A stretch of 64,000 nt of DNA from CALFCX01 sp041650595 (GTDB taxonomy: Bacteria; Margulisbacteria; WOR-1; JAKLHX01): contig JBAZKW010000009.1 of assembly GCA_041650595.1 (NCBI GenBank), forward strand, positions 1 through 64,000. Reading direction: 5' to 3'. Position 1 is the first letter of the stretch. Each line of letters begins with the position of its first letter. Below are positions 22,966 to 31,901 of this stretch, one piece after another. A model generated the notes under the pieces. The model was given only the letters and a program-made list of their open reading frames with translations, had not been told where the DNA came from and did not search any database. A program made the position numbers and the translations under genes.

Positions 22966-24309
22966 TCACCCGACAAAGATATCTTCTTGCGGGAACCCCA
23001 AAAATTCACGGTGCGGCTTGGCGAAAAAACCCATTGCGATAGTTATGGGGCCGACCCTGCCGATGAACATGGTTATGATCAAGACGACCTTGCCGATACC
23101 GGTCAAAGAAGCTGTTATTCCTGTTGATAATCCCGTATTGCCGAGAGCCGAAATTATTTCAAAAAATACCCTGATATATGATGCGTTTTCGGTATTTGCC
23201 AATATTATCAGATCTATTGTCGCGATCATTGCGAATAAGCTGAAGACAGAGAATGCCCTTAAGATCGTCATTATAGGGATCTTTCTTTCCAGGACTACGA
23301 CATTTTTTTTGCCCCTTAGATAAGCCAGCATCGAAATGACCATTATTCCCAGCGTTGTGGTTTTCATCCCTCCTCCGGTACTTCCGGGTGAGGCTCCTAT
23401 GAACATCAATGCCATTAATACTGTCAATCCGGAAGCTGACATCGTACCGATGTCGATCGAATTGAATCCGTCGGTAGTCGAAGCGGAAATGGCCTGGAAT
23501 GATGCGGCCAAAGTTTTGTCATAAGTGCTGAAACCCGCGGGCCAGTGTTCGGTCATTAATAGCGCCGCTGTCCCTATGACCGCGACAATAAGCGTCACGA
23601 TCAACGCGATCTTGCTGTGCGAGGATAATCTCGGGCGGCCTCTTCCGGCTTTTATACGGAAATATTCATGTAAGTCCATAAGAACAAAAAACCCTATGCC
23701 TCCGATCAGGGAAAGAATGTTTACTGTCAAGTTCATCGTCATGCTGCTTTTATAGTTCATAAAACTTGTGGAAAATGTTGAGAACCCGGCCGTGCAAAAG
23801 GTTGATATAGAGTGAAATATCCCGAGATAGACAGCGTGCGGGACCGTGAACTCTTTTGCCCAGTATGCGGACAATATCACTGCTCCTACGGATTCAAATA
23901 CGAGAGTATAAATAAGTACGTTCTTGAAAAATTTGCCTAGCATATCGTACCCGTGGCTTTTTGTCGCCAGGGATTCTTTGGCTATGATTCCGGTCATCAG
24001 GGATATCTTTTCTCCAAAAAGATATGCTACGAATATTATGAATGTCATATATCCTATGCCGCCGATCTGGAAAATGCACATCAGTACTGTCTGGCCGAAG
24101 ATCGTATAATAAGTCCCGATGTCAACCACGGTCAATCCCGAAGTGCTTATTCCCGATGTGGCCAGGAACAATGAATCGATAAAGGGCTGGAATATCCCAT
24201 TGGCGTTTGATATTGGCAGGGACAAAAGAAAAGCGCCTGCCAATGTAACCAGCAGATACCCGCAGGCCAATAGTTGGAGCGGGGTCACCTTTATCTTGTA
24301 TACGTTCAT
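22966..24309 (-). CDS. TrkH/KtrB-family potassium transporter
   Basis: A 447-residue inner-membrane protein that forms the K+ pathway of a Trk or Ktr uptake system. It has four repeated membrane-pore-membrane units; selectivity loops appear as ATSGISTSGLTV, FCTAGFSTFS, STTDGFNS and LGNTGLSTGI, with the Gly of each K+ filter kept. The length is closer to KtrB (about 450) than to TrkH (about 480). It needs a cytosolic TrkA/KtrA partner, which is not in the window. The neighbouring genes code for KdpDE-like regulators, so its expression may respond to K+ or turgor. No ribosome site is evident. Confidence 0.92.
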   Translation of the reverse strand: MNVYKIKVTPLQLLACGYLLVTLAGAFLLSLPISNANGIFQPFIDSLFLATSGISTSGLTVVDIGTYYTIFGQTVLMCIFQIGGIGYMTFIIFVAYLFGEKISLMTGIIAKESLATKSHGYDMLGKFFKNVLIYTLVFESVGAVILSAYWAKEFTVPHAVYLGIFHSISTFCTAGFSTFSTSFMNYKSSMTMNLTVNILSLIGGIGFFVLMDLHEYFRIKAGRGRPRLSSHSKIALIVTLIVAVIGTAALLMTEHWPAGFSTYDKTLAASFQAISASTTDGFNSIDIGTMSASGLTVLMALMFIGASPGSTGGGMKTTTLGIMVISMLAYLRGKKNVVVLERKIPIMTILRAFSVFSLFAMIATIDLIILANTENASYIRVFFEIISALGNTGLSTGITASLTGIGKVVLIITMFIGRVGPITIAMGFFAKPHREFLGFPQEDIFVG

Positions 24310-24396
24310 ATCAAAGGAATCGTATCAAAATGGGTGTTAAGTCTTCATAAAGAGCGGCATATCAGGTGTAAATCTTTTGTAAAGATTTTGTCGTCT

Positions 24397-25095
24397 TTAG
24401 ACCGCATTGAACCTGAAGCCGACGCCCGGCTCGGTTATTATATAACGCGGGACGTTAGGATTCGGTTCTATCTTGCGTCTCAGATTGCTTACATGGACCC
24501 GTAGGGTCCTTGTGTCTTCTATATAGTCAGGCCCCCATACTTTTTCCATTATCATTTTATATGTCAGGACCAGGTCAGGGTTCTGTGACAGGAAAGCCAG
24601 TATGTCAAATTCGGTCCGGGTGAGAGAGATCTCTTTACCGTCGCGTGATACTGTCCGGCGTCCTATGTCTATTTCCATGTCCTTGAGCGATATTGTTGCT
24701 GCCGGCAGGATGTTTTTCGATGTCCGTCTCAATAATGCGCGTATGCGGGCCAGTATCTCGGCTGCGGAAAAAGGTTTTGTCAGGTAGTCGTCGGCCCCGC
24801 TGTCCAGAGCCATGACCTTGTCATTTTCCGAGCCAAGTACGCTTAGCACGAGGATCGGTCCCGTATACCAGTTGCGCAGCTCTTTGCATACCTCGATCCC
24901 GCTCAACCCGGGAAGGGAAAGATCGAGGATGATCAGGTCCGGCGTGTGATCTATGGCAGCATCTATCGCTTTTTCGCCGTCCTCGGCTATTGCAACGTCG
25001 TATTTCCGGGAAGAGAGTATGGATCTGAGTGCCCGTCTGATCTTTTCATCATCATCCACCACCAGTATCCTAGGGGATCTTTCCGGTACGCTCAT
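24397..25095 (-). CDS. KdpE-like OmpR-family response regulator
   Basis: A 232-residue regulator with a receiver domain (VVDDDEKIRRAL, phosphoacceptor Asp in LIILDLSLPG at about 57, Lys in YLTKPFS) and an OmpR-type winged helix (SLTRTEFDILAFL to TRTLRVHVSNLRRKI). It matches KdpE in length and in the sequence of the DNA-binding helix. The ATG chosen follows CGGAG and is 2 bases past the histidine kinase stop; the frame is open further upstream inside that gene. Known KdpE proteins switch on kdpFABC, but here the adjacent transporter is TrkH. Confidence 0.9.
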   Translation of the reverse strand: MSVPERSPRILVVDDDEKIRRALRSILSSRKYDVAIAEDGEKAIDAAIDHTPDLIILDLSLPGLSGIEVCKELRNWYTGPILVLSVLGSENDKVMALDSGADDYLTKPFSAAEILARIRALLRRTSKNILPAATISLKDMEIDIGRRTVSRDGKEISLTRTEFDILAFLSQNPDLVLTYKMIMEKVWGPDYIEDTRTLRVHVSNLRRKIEPNPNVPRYIITEPGVGFRFNAV

Positions 25096-25097
25096 TT

Positions 25098-26144
25098 CTA
25101 TTTCTCCGTTTTCGGGATGGATATGACCATTCTGGTCCCGTGCGGCAGGATAGCCTCTATCCAAATTTTGCCGCCGTGGTACTTGACTATCTCTGCTGCT
25201 ATCGCCAGCCCAAGACCCGTTCCAACGGAGCCTTTGACCGAGGATCTTCCGCGATAGAACTTGCCGAATACTTTTTTCTTTTCTTCTTCCGGTATTCCCG
25301 GTCCCCGGTCTTCGACGGTCAGCAGTAATTCATTCTTCCGTTCAATGGCTTTTACCGTTACTTTTTCGGTTATTTCGCTATAGCGCAGGCCGTTCTCTAC
25401 CAGGTTTTGAAGAAGTCTTAAGAACTGATCGAAGTCGACCAGAAGAGATGGGAATTCCTCAGGTATACGGACATCGAGCCTTTCCCGATCTTTTTGAGGC
25501 AGATTAGCCGACAGAGAACCTATGATCTCATTCAGTTCGTATGCCTGTTTTTGCGGCCGCCAGCTCTCTGTCTCTAACCGTGAAAAGTCCAAAAGTGAAT
25601 TTATGCTTGACCCGAGGCGTTTGATGTCATCGGTCACGGTCTCAAGTTCCGACCGGACGTATTCCTTGTCCCATTCTATCTCTTCGCTCAAGATGTTCGT
25701 GATGGTCGCGTTTATGGCTGCCAGCGGTGTTTTGAGCTCGTGCGAGACTGATGATATCAGTGTTGATTTCAATTTATCGGCTTCGTGAAGTGCTTTTGCC
25801 TGGGCTAGTTTTCTGAGCTTGGCGGTCTGGAACCCGACAATGATCCCGACAAAGAGGAATACGAACAGGAATATTATGTTTTTCGGTTCATTTACGAAAA
25901 AGGTGTGATAGGGCGGGATCAGGAAATAGTTCCACGATAAAAATGCCAGTACCGATGCGAGCAGTGCCGTGCCAAACCCGCTGACGCTGCCTACGATGAC
26001 AACTATCATCAGATAGATCAAAGCCCATTGCCCTTCGGCAAAGTGTGATCTGAGGGGAATAAATATCCCTGTTGCTGCTCCTATGGCAAGGATCACTAAA
26101 AGGTATTCAAAAAATGATCCCTTGGTATTTTTCATGCTTTTCAT
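25098..26144 (-). CDS. Shortened KdpD-like sensor histidine kinase
   Basis: A 348-residue membrane kinase. About four helices (15-115) form a DUF4118-like membrane domain, as in KdpD (WNYFLIPPYHTFFV), followed by a HisKA domain with SSVSHELKTPLAAI and an HATPase domain (NLVENGLRYS, DRGPGIPEEEK, GTGLGLAIAAEIV). It lacks the long N-terminal KdpD and USP domains of E. coli KdpD, so the cytosolic K+/ATP-sensing half is missing. The ATG at 26144 is preceded by TATAAT 26150-26145 with no spacer; a second ATG at 26135 would be better placed for transcription from that box. Confidence 0.88.
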   Translation of the reverse strand: MKSMKNTKGSFFEYLLVILAIGAATGIFIPLRSHFAEGQWALIYLMIVVIVGSVSGFGTALLASVLAFLSWNYFLIPPYHTFFVNEPKNIIFLFVFLFVGIIVGFQTAKLRKLAQAKALHEADKLKSTLISSVSHELKTPLAAINATITNILSEEIEWDKEYVRSELETVTDDIKRLGSSINSLLDFSRLETESWRPQKQAYELNEIIGSLSANLPQKDRERLDVRIPEEFPSLLVDFDQFLRLLQNLVENGLRYSEITEKVTVKAIERKNELLLTVEDRGPGIPEEEKKKVFGKFYRGRSSVKGSVGTGLGLAIAAEIVKYHGGKIWIEAILPHGTRMVISIPKTEK

Positions 26145-26154
26145 ATTATAATAT
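26143..26154. promoter_or_regulatory. Shared palindromic -10 region, divergent promoters
   Basis: The 12-base palindrome ATATTATAATAT contains TATAAT on both strands (plus 26147-26152, minus 26150-26145), between the sensor kinase and the release-factor-like gene. The two promoters would overlap so fully that RNA polymerase could serve only one at a time. The plus-strand box lies 7 bases before ATG 26160. Confidence 0.5.
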
Positions 26155-26159
26155 ACCTC

Positions 26160-26576
26160 ATGAGAGATTGTATCGTGTCCAGGAACAAAGAGGCAGTTCT
26201 GAGACAAAAGATGCTGAGCCTAAAAGTGAAAGAATCTGACATCATTGAAGAATTTATTCGTTCAAGTGGTCCGGGCGGGCAAAATGTGAACAAGACCTCA
26301 ACCTGCGTTTACTTAAAACACATTCCGACAGGTATTGAAGTGAAATGCCAGAAATCACGTTCGCAATCCCTTAATCGTTTTCTTGGCAGGCAGATCCTTG
26401 TTAATAAAATAGAAAACATGATGCTTGGCCGTGAATCGGAAGAGCAAAAAAGAATAGAAAAGATCCGCAGGCAAAAACGCAAACGGTCAAAAAGGTCCAA
26501 AGAAAAAATGCTGCGCGCCAAAAAGATGACAGGGGAGAAGAAGAGGCTGAGGAAAACGCCGTATCACGAATTATAG
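26160..26576 (+). CDS. Peptide chain release factor-like protein (GGQ domain)
   Basis: A 138-residue protein with only the catalytic release-factor domain: SSGPGGQNVNKTSTCVYLKH carries the GGQ motif that triggers peptidyl-tRNA hydrolysis, and KCQKSRSQSLNRFLGR follows. The C-terminal third is very basic (RRQKRKRSKRSKEKM), as in ArfB/YaeJ-type rescue factors that reach into the empty mRNA channel. It has no stop-codon-recognising domain. A role in rescuing stalled ribosomes is likely. The start has no ribosome site; TATAAT ends 7 bases upstream, suggesting a leaderless mRNA. A later in-frame ATG at 26211 is less likely because the N-terminus fits the family. Confidence 0.88.
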   Translation: MRDCIVSRNKEAVLRQKMLSLKVKESDIIEEFIRSSGPGGQNVNKTSTCVYLKHIPTGIEVKCQKSRSQSLNRFLGRQILVNKIENMMLGRESEEQKRIEKIRRQKRKRSKRSKEKMLRAKKMTGEKKRLRKTPYHEL

Positions 26577-26588
26577 GATCAGTCCGTG

Positions 26589-26616
26589 AGCCGCCTATTT
26601 TATTACGGCTTTTTTT
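26589..26616 (+). terminator. Terminator after the release-factor-like gene
   Basis: AGCCG (26589-26593) pairs with CGGCT (26606-26610), followed by six T. It overlaps the last codons of the convergent SDR gene. Confidence 0.5.
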
Positions 26617-27401
26617 ATTCCCGCAAAAAGCCAGCTGTCCGGAATAAATCTTCTGATAAAAAGAAGAAATCTTCCGTCCTCACCGGACGGATAACGGAAT
26701 TTGTTGCTGCCGTCGGTTGCCGCGCGGTAGATCGTTCCGGCGACTTTTTCCGGAGAATGTCCCAATTTTATCTTGCCGTTCGTCCATGGCGCTACGCTCC
26801 GTACGAAATCCTCATATTCTTTTATCCCGCCGGCCGATATTACATCGGCTGAAGATCCTCCGAACTCGGTCTTTATCAAGGCAGGTTCTATGATCTTGAT
26901 CTTTATGTTAAAAGGTTCAAGCTCAAAACGCAGAGCTTCGGAAAACCCTTCGACAGCCCATTTTGTGGAGTTATAAAGGCTGTACAGGGGAAATGACATC
27001 CTGCCCGCGACCGAGGTGACGTTTATTATCATTCCGTCTCTTTTGTCCCTGAAATGGGGAAGGACGTTCTTTGTTACTTCCATAAGGCCGAAAAGATTTG
27101 TCTCGAACTGCCTCATTATCTGCTCACGGGAAGATGTCTCGAAAGGTCCGACCGCTCCGTATCCGGCGTTATTTACCGCAACATCGATACTTCCGAATCT
27201 TTCCAGGGTCTCTTTTAACGCCTTTTTGATCGTATCAGGCTTTGTTACATCAAGTTCAAGGCACAGGCATCCGGGAACAGCATATTTTCCGGGGTCTCTC
27301 ATTGTTGCCGCGACATTCCAGCCTTTCTTTGAGAATAACTCTGCAGTAGCTTTTCCTATTCCTTTTGACGATCCTGTTATCAGTACGGTTTTTTTAGGCA
27401 T
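26595..27401 (-). CDS. Short-chain dehydrogenase/reductase
   Basis: A 268-residue classical SDR that oxidises or reduces an alcohol/carbonyl with NAD(P). The nucleotide site is TGSSKGIGKA (9-18), NNAG lies at about 85, the catalytic Ser is in VTSVAG and the pair YNSTK supplies Tyr and Lys. The Arg in ATMRDP after strand 2 hints at NADP use. The C-terminal helix pair is basic and hydrophobic (FLLFIRRFIPDSWLFAGIKKA), which may tether it to the membrane. It stands alone between convergent and divergent neighbours; substrate unknown. Confidence 0.9.
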   Translation of the reverse strand: MPKKTVLITGSSKGIGKATAELFSKKGWNVAATMRDPGKYAVPGCLCLELDVTKPDTIKKALKETLERFGSIDVAVNNAGYGAVGPFETSSREQIMRQFETNLFGLMEVTKNVLPHFRDKRDGMIINVTSVAGRMSFPLYSLYNSTKWAVEGFSEALRFELEPFNIKIKIIEPALIKTEFGGSSADVISAGGIKEYEDFVRSVAPWTNGKIKLGHSPEKVAGTIYRAATDGSNKFRYPSGEDGRFLLFIRRFIPDSWLFAGIKKAVIK

Positions 27402-27464
27402 GTTTAAACACCTTATATATTATACAGTTTCCCGCGCAAAATAAAAATTTTTCAAGTTTGCCGA

Positions 27465-27493
27465 TTGTTTTTGATCGCGGCACAGACTATAAT
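27465..27493 (+). promoter_or_regulatory. hppA promoter
   Basis: TTGTTT (27465-27470) and TATAAT (27488-27493) are 17 bases apart, giving a leader of about 67 bases that ends in CAAGGAGGAAAAG before the start. Confidence 0.55.
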
Positions 27494-27566
27494 TAAAACT
27501 GTTTGAAGTAATAAGCCGCCGCTAATTTTCGCAAGCGATGGTGAAAATCAAGGAGGAAAAGTAGAG

Positions 27567-29567
27567 ATGGGTTATGTCAGCTGGATCCTTTTGGCCGGAT
27601 TAGTCGGTATCTTGTTCGCGGGGTTCCTTTATTTGAGGGTCATCAGACAAAACGCGGGCAACGAAAAGATGAAAGAGATCGCCGGTTTGATAAGTGAAGG
27701 GGCTATGGCGTATCTCAGCCGCCAATACAAAGTGCTGCTGATATTCCTTTTTGTTGTTTTTTGCATACTCGCATATCTTATTAACATATATGTGGCGGGG
27801 GCATATATTTTTGGCGGATTGTGCTCTATGATCGCCGGACTTATCGGAATGAGGGCCGCAACTCAAGCTAATGTGAGAACAACCAGTGCTGCTTCGGAAA
27901 ATAATCAGTCAAAAGCTTTGGGCATTTCTTTTTCGGGCGGGGCGGTCATGGGAATGGCGTTGGCCTCCATCGGGGTCCTCGGATTAGGTGTGCTTTTCTT
28001 TTTCGTTCACGGTATCGCTCTCAAAGCGGCTATGATCAGCGGTTTTTCCATGGGCGCTTCTTCAATAGCTCTTTTTGCCAGGGTCGGCGGCGGTATCTAT
28101 ACCAAATCAGCTGATGTCGGCGCCGATCTGGTAGGAAAGATCGAAGCCGGTATTCCCGAAGATGATCCGAGAAATCCAGCGGTCATCGCCGATAACGTAG
28201 GAGATAACGTAGGTGACGTTGCCGGTATGGGCGCCGATATTTTTGAATCATATATAGGTTCCGTTGTTGCGACGGTTGCGATCGGTGCTTTGATGGCGGT
28301 AAATCCATTTTCCTGGATGATCCTTCCGCTGCTTTTGATAGCTGCAGGGACTATCTCTTCTATTGTCGGCGTTCTTTTTCTGCAGCTGATACAGGATAGA
28401 AACCCGCAGTTGGCGCTCAGGTATTCAACCTATGTTGCTCAGGCACTATATATAGTTGCCGCTTTCTTTTTGACCAGGCTGGTTGTCGGCAATATAGGAA
28501 TATTTTGGGCGATACTTTCCGGTATATTGGCGGGGATTTCCATCGGGTTTATTTCGGAGATATTCACTTCCGGTAAGATATTGAACCAGATAGTAGAATC
28601 CTGCAAGACAGGTCCGGCGACGAACATAATTACCGGACTGGCCATCGGAATGAAGAGCACCATCTGGCCGATACTTTCGATCTGTGCCGCGATCTTTGTT
28701 TCTTATTATTTTGGCGGGCTTTATGGGATAGCGATATCCGCTGTAGGTATGCTTGGAACGACCGGTATCATAATGTCTGTCGATGCATATGGCCCGATCG
28801 CGGACAATGCAGGCGGTATTGCTACAATGTCCGGCCTTCCTGCTGAAGTAAGAAAGATCACCGATACACTTGATTCTTTGGGCAACACTACAGCTGCGAT
28901 CGGCAAAGGTTTTGCGATCGGTTCCGCTGCTTTGACCGCACTGGCTCTTTTTGTAGCTTATACGCAGGTAGTCGGCATAAAGACGATCGACGTATTAAAT
29001 CCAAATGTCGTCATAGGGCTGTTCCTCGGCGGATTGGTCCCGTTCGCTTTTGTTTCTATGACGCTTCAGGCAGTAGGCCGTGCCGCGTTTAAAATGGTCG
29101 AAGAAGTAAGGCGCCAGTTCCGCGAGATCAAAGGCCTGCTCGAAGGCAAGGCTAAACCGGACATCAAAAAGTGTGTTGATATCAGCACTTCAGCTGCATT
29201 ACACGAAATGGTGCTTCCCGGTATCTCGGCTATCCTGATACCTTGTGCTGTGGGTATAGTGCTTGGCGGAGAAGCTTTGGGCGGATTCCTGGCCGGCTCT
29301 CTGGTCGTTGGCGTGCCTATGGCGATCATGCTTGCCAATTCCGGCGCGGTCTGGGACAACGGCAAAAAAGCGATCGAAGAAGGCGCGGGCGGCGGCAAAG
29401 GGACTGCGGTCCACGCGGCAGCTGTCGTTGGAGATACCGTCGGAGATCCTTTCAAAGATACGAGCGGCCCGGCCATGAACATATTGGTGAAATTGATGTC
29501 TATCGTCTCGCTCGTTCTCGGTCCTGTGCTGATACATCTTCATCATATATTGTTCGCTATAAAGTAA
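27567..29567 (+). CDS. hppA: Membrane-bound ion-pumping pyrophosphatase
   Basis: A 666-residue integral protein with about 16 helices that splits pyrophosphate and pumps H+ or Na+. Substrate-site motifs are DVGADLVGK, EDDPRNPAVIADNVGDNVGD and the late DTVGDPFKDTSGPAMN. The sequence GNTTAAIGKGFAIGSAALTA has Ala, not Lys, at the position that separates the two classes, so it belongs to the K+-dependent group. Members of that group pump Na+ or H+; I cannot tell which. It recovers energy from the pyrophosphate made in biosynthesis, as expected in an energy-limited anaerobe. The nearby TrkH would supply the K+ it needs. Confidence 0.96.
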   Translation: MGYVSWILLAGLVGILFAGFLYLRVIRQNAGNEKMKEIAGLISEGAMAYLSRQYKVLLIFLFVVFCILAYLINIYVAGAYIFGGLCSMIAGLIGMRAATQANVRTTSAASENNQSKALGISFSGGAVMGMALASIGVLGLGVLFFFVHGIALKAAMISGFSMGASSIALFARVGGGIYTKSADVGADLVGKIEAGIPEDDPRNPAVIADNVGDNVGDVAGMGADIFESYIGSVVATVAIGALMAVNPFSWMILPLLLIAAGTISSIVGVLFLQLIQDRNPQLALRYSTYVAQALYIVAAFFLTRLVVGNIGIFWAILSGILAGISIGFISEIFTSGKILNQIVESCKTGPATNIITGLAIGMKSTIWPILSICAAIFVSYYFGGLYGIAISAVGMLGTTGIIMSVDAYGPIADNAGGIATMSGLPAEVRKITDTLDSLGNTTAAIGKGFAIGSAALTALALFVAYTQVVGIKTIDVLNPNVVIGLFLGGLVPFAFVSMTLQAVGRAAFKMVEEVRRQFREIKGLLEGKAKPDIKKCVDISTSAALHEMVLPGISAILIPCAVGIVLGGEALGGFLAGSLVVGVPMAIMLANSGAVWDNGKKAIEEGAGGGKGTAVHAAAVVGDTVGDPFKDTSGPAMNILVKLMSIVSLVLGPVLIHLHHILFAIK

Positions 29568-29589
29568 TACAGCGAAGTTCAAAAAATAG

Positions 29590-29620
29590 AGAGTCCTCCG
29601 ATATCGGAGGACTCTTTTTT
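29590..29620 (+). terminator. Strong terminator after hppA
   Basis: A perfect 26-base palindrome (29590-29615; arms AGAGTCCTCCGAT / ATCGGAGGACTCT) runs directly into T-rich sequence to 29620. It can form a stem of about 11 bp. Confidence 0.9.
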
Positions 29621-29644
29621 CGCGGTCTTCTTTTAAAGCGCTCT

Positions 29645-30199
29645 TTAAAAAATATGCTCTGCAAGTATTTTAAAGCCTATAAGTATAAGAATGATACCGG
29701 CGGCTTTTTCCATGTTATTCTCAAAAAGACTTCCGACTCTTTTTCCGGTCACAAAACCTGCAAGCGACATGGCAAATGTGATTGCGCCAATTATAAGTAC
29801 CGGGGTGATGATATTTACGTTTAACAGCGCAAAGCTGAGTCCCACAGCCAGAGCGTCTATGCTTGTCGCGACAGAAAGCATCAAAAGTGTATTAAGAGGT
29901 ACCGCGGAAGACCTTTCACCGGTCTCTATCACCGACGCTCCATAAATCATCTTGCAGCCGATAAAAAATAAGAGCCCGAACGCGACCCAGTGGTCAAATC
30001 CTGATATGAACCCGACAAGCCCCGAGCCTGCAAGCCAGCCTATGCACGGCATTATCACCTGAAAGATGCCAAAGCTTAGGGCAAACCTGAGCGCATGATA
30101 AGACCGGTCCTTTTTGATTATCGCGCCGTATGCCATTGATACGGCTGTCGCGTCCATTGCAAGCCCTACAGAAATAAGAACTAATGTTAATATATCCAT
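29645..30199 (-). CDS. mntP: Manganese efflux pump, MntP family
   Basis: A 184-residue inner-membrane protein with six helices in two halves. Each half has an acidic signature: GLAMDATAVSMAYG near the N-terminus and ATSIDALAVGLSFAL near residue 115, the paired Asp motifs of MntP. The middle loop (GASVIETGERSS) is charged. MntP expels Mn2+ and is often controlled by a manganese riboswitch; none is recognisable in the 64 bases shared with the divergent cstA. No clear ribosome site is seen. Confidence 0.92.
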   Translation of the reverse strand: MDILTLVLISVGLAMDATAVSMAYGAIIKKDRSYHALRFALSFGIFQVIMPCIGWLAGSGLVGFISGFDHWVAFGLLFFIGCKMIYGASVIETGERSSAVPLNTLLMLSVATSIDALAVGLSFALLNVNIITPVLIIGAITFAMSLAGFVTGKRVGSLFENNMEKAAGIILILIGFKILAEHIF

Positions 30200-30235
30200 G
30201 AAGATATATTAACATGCAATTCCCATCGGAGTGAT

Positions 30236-30241
30236 ATAATA
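30236..30241 (+). promoter_or_regulatory. -10 box of cstA
   Basis: TATAAT 23 bases before the cstA start, which has AAAGGAGGAAG upstream. No good -35 box is visible. Confidence 0.5.
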
Positions 30242-30263
30242 ATTTACGTCTAAAGGAGGAAGA

Positions 30264-31865
30264 ATGTTATCTGTATCAATACTTCTCGGATCGATAGCTC
30301 TTTTTATATTGTCTTACTTCACTTATGCCTCGTGGATAGGGAAAAAATTCGATATCGACGACGGAAAACACACTCCTGCCAAGACCAAATATGACGGGGT
30401 GGATTTTGTCCCTACGCACAAATTCGTTCTGCTGGGGCATCATTTTGCGTCAATAGCCGGGGTAGGGCCTATTATAGGCCCGATACTTGGGGCGCAGTTC
30501 GGATATCTGCCCGTACTGTTATGGATCGTGGTCGGAAGTATATTCTTCGGCGCTGTGCAGGATTTTACTTCTCTGATATTATCCGTCAGGCATCACGGCA
30601 GGACGATAGGCGGAATACTGGAGTCCCTTATAGGGCGGACAGGCAAAAGGGTTTTTCTGGTCTTTACGTGGTTCACATTGATCCTGGTCATAGGGGTTTT
30701 TTCCATAGTGATCGCCAATACTTTCATGTCCACTCCGCAGGCCGGGACATCTTCCGTCATGTTCATATTCCTGGCGGTCGCGTTCGGATATCTGCTGTAC
30801 GTCAGGAAGCTTCCCATAATTCCGGTCACATTGCTGTTCGTAGTGTTGTTATTCCTTTCGATCTGGATAGGGATGCTTTTTCCCGTAGCTCTTTCTTACC
30901 GCGTGTGGATGGTGCTCCTTCTGGTTTATGTCGCTGTCGCGTCCGTGACACCTATATGGATCCTGCTCCAGCCAAGAGATTATCTTAACTCTTTTCTTTT
31001 GTACGCGCTTTTGGGGATAGGGGTCTTTGGCATATTGTTTTACCGTCCGGGCGTGCACCTTGATGCGTTCACCGGCATATACGCGCCAAACCTGGGATAT
31101 ATTTTCCCCATATTGTTCGTTACGGTCGCATGCGGGGCCATAAGCGGTTTCCATTCAATAGTTGCATCAGGATCTTCATCGAAACAGATAGAGAAAGAAT
31201 CCGATGCGCAGTTCGTGGGATATGGAGGAATGCTTATCGAGGCCGTCCTTGCTATAGTGGCGCTGACTACGGCTTTTATGATGATGAAAGGCGAGTATAT
31301 GGCACTTGTAAAGAATCCTGCTGAAATATTCTCTATCGGGTTCGCCGGCTTTTTCGTGGCTATGGGGTTTTCCGCAGAAGCGGGAAAGACCTTCGCTTCC
31401 CTGGCGATCGCTTCGTTCGCCCTGACGACCCTGGACACGGCGACAAGGCTGGGCAGGTATACGATGCAGGAATTCTTTGAAGGAAGTTCCAAGCCGGCTG
31501 CTAAATTCCTTATGAACAGGTATGCGGCTACGGTGATCACCGTGTTTGGTGCCTGTCTTTTCGTGTTCAACAGGCATGGGACGATGTCCATCTGGCCCAT
31601 GTTCGGCTCGGCTAACCAGATGCTGGCGGCGCTTGCTCTGATCGCCGTTACTATTTACCTTGCAAAACGCTCGATAGGTAACCTTTTCGTTAAGATCCCG
31701 GCAGTCTTCATGTTCTTTGTTACGGCCACTGCTATAACGCTTCAAATGATAGACAGTTTCAGGAAAGGGAATATCATCCTTTCGGTCATTGCGCTGGTGT
31801 TGTTGTTGACATCGCTGTACATACCTTTCCTCTATGTCGCGGGACACAAGGATGCCGGCAGTTGA
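30264..31865 (+). CDS. cstA: Carbon starvation protein CstA-family transporter
   Basis: A 533-residue membrane protein with about 15 helices. The opening KTKYDGVDFVPTHKFVLLGHHF is missing the longer first region of E. coli CstA (701 residues), but GVGPIIGPILGAQFGYLPVLLW, GAVQDFTSLILSVRHHGRTIG, SGFHSIVASGSSSKQ and FALTTLDTATRLGRY are kept. CstA transporters import pyruvate or peptides. Short CstA forms of about 500-560 residues are common outside the enterobacteria. It has its own promoter, and there is no regulator gene beside it. Confidence 0.92.
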   Translation: MLSVSILLGSIALFILSYFTYASWIGKKFDIDDGKHTPAKTKYDGVDFVPTHKFVLLGHHFASIAGVGPIIGPILGAQFGYLPVLLWIVVGSIFFGAVQDFTSLILSVRHHGRTIGGILESLIGRTGKRVFLVFTWFTLILVIGVFSIVIANTFMSTPQAGTSSVMFIFLAVAFGYLLYVRKLPIIPVTLLFVVLLFLSIWIGMLFPVALSYRVWMVLLLVYVAVASVTPIWILLQPRDYLNSFLLYALLGIGVFGILFYRPGVHLDAFTGIYAPNLGYIFPILFVTVACGAISGFHSIVASGSSSKQIEKESDAQFVGYGGMLIEAVLAIVALTTAFMMMKGEYMALVKNPAEIFSIGFAGFFVAMGFSAEAGKTFASLAIASFALTTLDTATRLGRYTMQEFFEGSSKPAAKFLMNRYAATVITVFGACLFVFNRHGTMSIWPMFGSANQMLAALALIAVTIYLAKRSIGNLFVKIPAVFMFFVTATAITLQMIDSFRKGNIILSVIALVLLLTSLYIPFLYVAGHKDAGS

Positions 31866-31901
31866 TTTTGCATAGCATTTCGTATTAAGATTCGTATGTA
31901 A

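Noticed and set aside
30200..30263. Manganese riboswitch between mntP and cstA
   Set aside because: The gap is only 64 bases and shows none of the conserved loops of the yybP-ykoY class.
31040..31847. Minus-strand frames of 186 and 223 residues
   Set aside because: Opposite to cstA, which is intact; their translations are low-complexity shadows of its codons.
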